Shown: positions 60,369 through 64,000 of the stretch, one piece after another | How the letters are laid out: each line of letters begins with the position of its first letter | Position numbering within the stretch: position 1 is the stretch's first letter | Assembly: GCA_020638575.1 (NCBI GenBank) | Contig: JACKIH010000003.1 | Span: forward strand, 1,841,501-1,905,500 | Reading direction: 5' to 3' | Source: Rhodospirillaceae bacterium | Lineage (GTDB): Bacteria; Pseudomonadota; Alphaproteobacteria; DSM-16000; Inquilinaceae | Length of the DNA stretch: 64,000 nt | The notes under the pieces: model-generated | Database searches by the model: none | What the model saw: the letters and a program-made list of their open reading frames with translations, nothing else | Told to the model about the DNA's origin: nothing | Made by a program: the position numbers and the translations under genes

Positions 60369-62232
60369 AGGCCACCTGCGATGGGGGAAGGCGGCGGTAG
60401 GCGGGCCAGTCCCCGCCCGCCAGGTCGTCCAGCGAGGGCACCGGCTGGCCCAGCCGCATGCGGTAGATCCACAGGCTGGTCATCACCCGTTCCGCATAGG
60501 CGCGGCTTTCGCCCGACGGAATGCTCTCGATGAACAGCAGCGGGTCGCTGCCGTGGGAGACCTCCTCAAGCCAACCCAGCATGGAGCCCGGCCCGGCGTT
60601 GTAGGACACCAGGATACGGATGAGGTCCTGGCCGGTCGGCCCATAGTCCAGCAGGTGCAGCAGGTAGGCCTGGCCCAGGTTGAGGTTGAAGTCGGGGTCG
60701 AACAGCCGGTCGCGGCCGCCCAGCGGGCCTTCCAGCATGGCCGCGGCGGTGGACGGCATGAGCTGCATCAGCCCCGAAGCCCCGGCCGGGCTGACCGCCG
60801 CCGGGTCGAAGCGGCTTTCCTCGCGGATGATGGCATGGACCAGTGCCTGCTCCACCGCAAAGCCGCCGTCCGGATGCCAGGGGCCGAGCGGGTAGAGCGC
60901 GCCGTCGTAATAGGCGCCTGGGGCCGGCTGGTAGGCATGGGCGAGCGTGATGGCCAGGCGCGGCAGCCGGGCGGTTTGCGCCAGGTTGATCAGCGCGTCG
61001 CGCAGCCCCGGCTGATCGGCCCGCGGCACGATGCGCAGCAGCTCGCCTTCTGCGGCCACGCCTTCGCCCACTTGCAGAAGTGCCAGCCCGCGCCGCCCGG
61101 CAGGCGTGCCGGCCACTGCGGCAACGGCGTCCGCTCCGGCCGCCGGCGGATCGAACTGGAAGTCGCTCAAGTCCATGCCCAGCACCCGCCGGGCCAGCAT
61201 GCCGTAGAAGGTGCGCGGCTGGTCGGCCGCCTGGCGCAACAGCCCGGTCACCTCCAGGTAGTCGCCGGCGCGGACGCTGGCGCGGGCGGCCCAGAAGGCG
61301 CCAGCGGTGCGTTCCCAGGCGGACGCGCATTCGGCCGTCGACAAGGCGCGGAAGCGCTGCGCGGCGTCGGCGAACGCGCCCTGCCGCCAGAGCGATAGCC
61401 CGGCAATCCACAGCGACTGTTCCGCCCGTCCGGCGGACCGGGCAACCGCGGTTTCCGCCACCTCCAGCGCCTCGGCGACATCGCCGGAATAGTAGAGGCC
61501 GGCAGCGACGTGACCGCGCAGGCGGTCGATTTCGTTGATGGTCAGCCCGGCCGTGCCGTCCAGCAGGTCGCGCGCCTGCTGCGGCCGCTCCTCCCGGCGC
61601 AGGCGATAGATGCGCCGCTCCACATCGCGGGCGGCGTAGCTCATCTGCAGGCTGGGGCAGCGCGTCACTCCCAGGCGCCACACCAGGGTGGCGGGGAACT
61701 CCGCCGCCGCTTCCGGCAGGGCCGGAGAAGACGCGCCATAGGGCCGGCGGGTGAGCGCCAGATCGTAGATGCGCTGGGCTTCGGGATGGTCGGCGTAGCT
61801 CTCCAGCCAGTCGGTCAGCTCGGCATAGCTGGCGATATAGCCGTCGGGATGCAGCAGGCGGTCGGCCAGCACATGGCCCATCAGCCGCCGATCTTCCAGC
61901 TCGCCGATCAGGGCATCGGCGGCGGCCCAGTTGGCCGCATCCTGGGCGGCGAAGATGGCGCGGTAGCGCTCCACGTCGGCGTCGCCGAGCAGCGCGCTGT
62001 TGGAGGGAATGTCGGGCGGCGCAACGAAGGGCGGCGAGACCGCGGCCACCTGGACGTTGAAGCCGGTATGGGCCGACACGGGCACCAGGCTGGCACCCAG
62101 CACGCACAGCAGCGTCCCCGCCCGCCGGCCCCAGCGCACGACTCCCCGGCTACCGCCGGCCGGGACGGCCGCGCCGGTGTCGTCCGGTGTGCCTTGGGAT
62201 CCGCCGGCTTGCGCCGTGCGTCGCCGTGCCAT
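60355..62232 (-). CDS. Soluble/exported lytic transglycosylase
   Basis: 625 residues. Signal/anchor at about 35-55 (AGTLLCVLGASLVPVSA), a long alpha-superhelical U/L region (about 85-430, e.g. YRAIFAAQDAANWAAADALI) and a C-terminal SLT domain with catalytic Glu in VHAIIREESRFDPAAVSPA, GLMQLMPSTA and ILVSYNAGPGSMLGW. It cleaves MurNAc-GlcNAc bonds giving 1,6-anhydro ends, in the periplasm. GGAGGAGGAG just before ATG 62232 fixes the start. Downstream moaB overlaps. Confidence 0.92.
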   Translation of the reverse strand: MARRRTAQAGGSQGTPDDTGAAVPAGGSRGVVRWGRRAGTLLCVLGASLVPVSAHTGFNVQVAAVSPPFVAPPDIPSNSALLGDADVERYRAIFAAQDAANWAAADALIGELEDRRLMGHVLADRLLHPDGYIASYAELTDWLESYADHPEAQRIYDLALTRRPYGASSPALPEAAAEFPATLVWRLGVTRCPSLQMSYAARDVERRIYRLRREERPQQARDLLDGTAGLTINEIDRLRGHVAAGLYYSGDVAEALEVAETAVARSAGRAEQSLWIAGLSLWRQGAFADAAQRFRALSTAECASAWERTAGAFWAARASVRAGDYLEVTGLLRQAADQPRTFYGMLARRVLGMDLSDFQFDPPAAGADAVAAVAGTPAGRRGLALLQVGEGVAAEGELLRIVPRADQPGLRDALINLAQTARLPRLAITLAHAYQPAPGAYYDGALYPLGPWHPDGGFAVEQALVHAIIREESRFDPAAVSPAGASGLMQLMPSTAAAMLEGPLGGRDRLFDPDFNLNLGQAYLLHLLDYGPTGQDLIRILVSYNAGPGSMLGWLEEVSHGSDPLLFIESIPSGESRAYAERVMTSLWIYRMRLGQPVPSLDDLAGGDWPAYRRLPPSQVAYAWQ

Positions 62233-62355
62233 GCTCCTCCTCCGCCAACCCCCCGACACCGTACCGGTTAAGAGAATACGGTGTCAGGTTGGCATGTCCA
62301 TAGGATTAAGCCGGCTCAAGCAAAGCCATTGCGCCGCACCTACCAACACACAAGG

Positions 62356-63105
62356 TTAAATCACCTTGGCTTCGCTGCGCAATTTCTCCACCAATTCCGC
62401 GGCCGAGCCGACCTTTACGCCGGCCGCGCGATCGGCCGGAGGCGTCACTTTGAGGGTCTTGAAGCGGGGCGCGACATCGACGCCGAGGTCGGCGGGAGCG
62501 ATGGTTTCCAGCGGCTTCTTCTTCGCCTTCATGATGTTGGGCAGGGTGGCGTAGCGCGGCTCGTTGAGGCGCAGGTCGACGGTGACAACCGCCGGCAGGT
62601 TGAGGTCCAGGTGCTCCAGCCCGCCGTCGACCTCCCGTGTCGCCTTCAGGGTCTCGCCCGCAAGCTCCAGCTTGGAGCAGAAGGTCGCCTGGGCCCAGCC
62701 CAACAGCGCGGACAGCATCTGGCCGGTCTGGTTGTTGTCGCCGTCGATCGCCTGCTTGCCCATCAGCACCAGGTTGGTGCCTTCCTTCTCCACCACCGCC
62801 TTCAGCAGCTTGGCCACCGCCAACGGCTGCAAGTCGTCGTCGGACTGGATGAGGATGCCGCGGTCGGCCCCCATGGCCAGCCCGGTGCGGATCACGTCCT
62901 GGCTCTTGGCGGGACCGGCGGACACCAGGATGACCTCTGCGGCCTGGCCGGCTTCCTTCAGGCGGATGGCCGCTTCCACCGCGATCTCGCAGAACGGGTT
63001 CATGGACATCTTCACATTGTCCAGCACGACCCCGCTGTGATCGGGTTTCACCCGCGCCGGCACATATGCATCCAGCACCCGCTTTACCGGAACCAGGATC
63101 TTCAT
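62356..63105 (-). CDS. etfB: Electron transfer flavoprotein beta subunit
   Basis: 249 residues. MKILVPVKRVLDAYVPARVK, the AMP-binding loop ALLGWAQATFCSKLE, and the signature VDLRLNEPRYATLPNIMKAK (all close to the family) are present. With EtfA it forms the FAD carrier between acyl-CoA and other dehydrogenases and the ETF-ubiquinone oxidoreductase. GAGAGGTGAG precedes ATG 63105. In most alphaproteobacteria etfA follows directly; here the next gene downstream is a transglycosylase after 123 bases, so etfA must be elsewhere. Confidence 0.95.
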   Translation of the reverse strand: MKILVPVKRVLDAYVPARVKPDHSGVVLDNVKMSMNPFCEIAVEAAIRLKEAGQAAEVILVSAGPAKSQDVIRTGLAMGADRGILIQSDDDLQPLAVAKLLKAVVEKEGTNLVLMGKQAIDGDNNQTGQMLSALLGWAQATFCSKLELAGETLKATREVDGGLEHLDLNLPAVVTVDLRLNEPRYATLPNIMKAKKKPLETIAPADLGVDVAPRFKTLKVTPPADRAAGVKVGSAAELVEKLRSEAKVI

Positions 63106-63323
63106 CGGTCTCACCTCTCGGACATTCGTCTTCTCCGGCCGCCGGCCGGACGCCGCCACCGTTCAATTGGGGAGACGCTTAGCCCCCGGCGGCGCGAAGG
63201 ACAAGGGGTGGGTGGCAGGTCTGCCCCGCACACGCCTTGCGAACCGCCGCACCCGGCACCCGAACGCGCACCCGTACGTGCCGATGCCGTCGCCCGGCCG
63301 AGCGTACGCTCCACGTACGGGCG

Positions 63324-64000
63324 TCAGTCGGCCGGCGCCTCGTCCGTTGCCGGGCGGGCCAGCGACAGCACCACCGTCTGCACCGCCTCCGTCGCCGCGA
63401 TGGCATCGTCGGCCAGCGGCAACGGCACCTGGTGGAAGAAGACGGAGTAGTTGAAATCGTCGAGCGCGATGAAGAAGGCGAGGAAATTCACCTCGTCCTC
63501 CGACTCCCCGCAGACCAGCGTGGCGGTGGCGAAGCCGTAGCTTTCGCCGAGCAGTTCGACCGGCCCGATTTCCGGCTCGAACCGGCCGGGGCAGAAGCTC
63601 TGCATGATGTCCATATAGGTGCGGGCAAAGGCCGAGACTTCGACGCCGCTGCGGCGCGGCGACTGGTGCAGGCCGCCGATCATCGGCCCGGACCGCCACA
63701 CGAAGCGGAGCTGCATGTCGTTGTCCGGCACCCGTTCCGGCGCCAGGAACTGCAGGTCGGGGATGCCGGCGGCTTCCAGGATGTTGGCCAGCGCCTCCAT
63801 GGACATGGCCGGCACTTCGCGCGGCTGCGCGGGCTCCACCAGCTCCGGGTTCTCGCCGATCAGCCGCGATGCCGTCTCCACACAGTCGCGCAGCTCGCGC
63901 AGGCTGGCGGCGGTCCCGGTGAGCGGGATCTGGAAGCTGGCCGGCGGGATGTCGACCGACAGCGTGTTGCCGCGGCGCATGGCTTCGATCATCTCGTCGT
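63324..64000 (-). CDS. C-terminal part of an unidentified protein, truncated by the window edge
   Basis: The reading frame is open to the end of the window, so the N-terminus is missing. The visible 225 residues begin ...DEMIEAMRRGNTLSVDIPPAS; the stretch FQIPLTGTAASLRELRDCVE resembles a C-terminal element seen in alphaproteobacterial exported proteins (usually a cysteine after an FxLxG strand). The remaining part contains FVWRSGPMIGGLHQSP, ELLGESYGFATATL and FLAFFIALDDFNYSVFFHQV and shows no catalytic motif. I cannot assign a function. It may be a fusion or a protein of more than 300 residues. Confidence 0.65.
   Translation of the reverse strand, partial: DEMIEAMRRGNTLSVDIPPASFQIPLTGTAASLRELRDCVETASRLIGENPELVEPAQPREVPAMSMEALANILEAAGIPDLQFLAPERVPDNDMQLRFVWRSGPMIGGLHQSPRRSGVEVSAFARTYMDIMQSFCPGRFEPEIGPVELLGESYGFATATLVCGESEDEVNFLAFFIALDDFNYSVFFHQVPLPLADDAIAATEAVQTVVLSLARPATDEAPAD

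Overview
The window is a strongly GC-rich bacterial chromosome segment that reads as an alphaproteobacterium, probably a Rhodospirillales-like lineage. I could not search databases, so the order is a guess. Support comes from gene content and neighbourhoods: ffh-rpsP-rimM-trmD-rplS, a PstA with the long N-terminal (DUF3333-type) insertion, Tim44-like / FxsA / SecB side by side, an HNH nuclease of the alphaproteobacterial type, MaeB malic enzyme, a TIGR01459-type HAD phosphatase and an Atm1-type ABC exporter. No rRNA, tRNA, CRISPR array, prophage or intact transposase was seen.

Layout. 1-4.4 kb: ffh, a small VOC gene and the rpsP-rimM-trmD-rplS translation operon. 4.5-11.9 kb: a DddP-like M24 lyase/peptidase gene followed by dhaK, facing a dhaL-dhaM operon whose DhaM carries EIIA, HPr and a complete enzyme I. 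Upstream lies a second operon of a lone DhaM-type EIIA and a small HTH protein, so the dihydroxyacetone kinase phosphorelay seems to have a regulatory branch. 12-15.6 kb: a GH63-type glucosidase and a glucose-dehydrogenase-like SDR, translationally coupled. 15.6-19.1 kb: a pentapeptide-repeat protein, then a dual-specificity phosphatase and an exported protein enclosed by two inverted copies of a 166-bp double-hairpin repeat. 19.2-35.4 kb: mostly unlinked core genes (pgk, typA, PilZ, serine hydrolase, glyoxalase, HAD phosphatase, ABC exporter, isomerase, TPR protein, LysR with a divergent PfpI-like protein).

35.5-48.6 kb: cell-wall enzymes (MepA, L,D-transpeptidase), an HNH nuclease, and the phosphate regulon, all on the minus strand in transcription order phoR - small membrane protein - pstS - pstC - pstA - pstB - phoU - phoB - esterase. 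A three-unit Pho-box-like array lies before pstS, a second overlaps the end of phoR before the small membrane gene, and a long hairpin separates pstS from pstCAB. 48.7-57.4 kb: maeB, an orphan PIN protein, tandem YHS paralogues, the lutABC-smr lactate oxidation operon, and a BrnT toxin with an XRE-type antitoxin behind a promoter with an embedded palindrome. 57.4-64 kb: Tim44-like gene, fxsA and secB, with a 267-bp non-autonomous element inserted exactly at the fxsA stop codon; then moaB, a lytic transglycosylase, etfB with no adjacent etfA, and a truncated exported-protein gene at the window edge.

The most unusual observations are the 166-bp inverted double-hairpin pair, the MITE at the fxsA stop, the second Pho-box array with its unknown small membrane gene, the duplicated DhaM EIIA with an HTH partner, the DddP-like gene joined to dhaK, and the DJ-1/PfpI protein without its catalytic cysteine.
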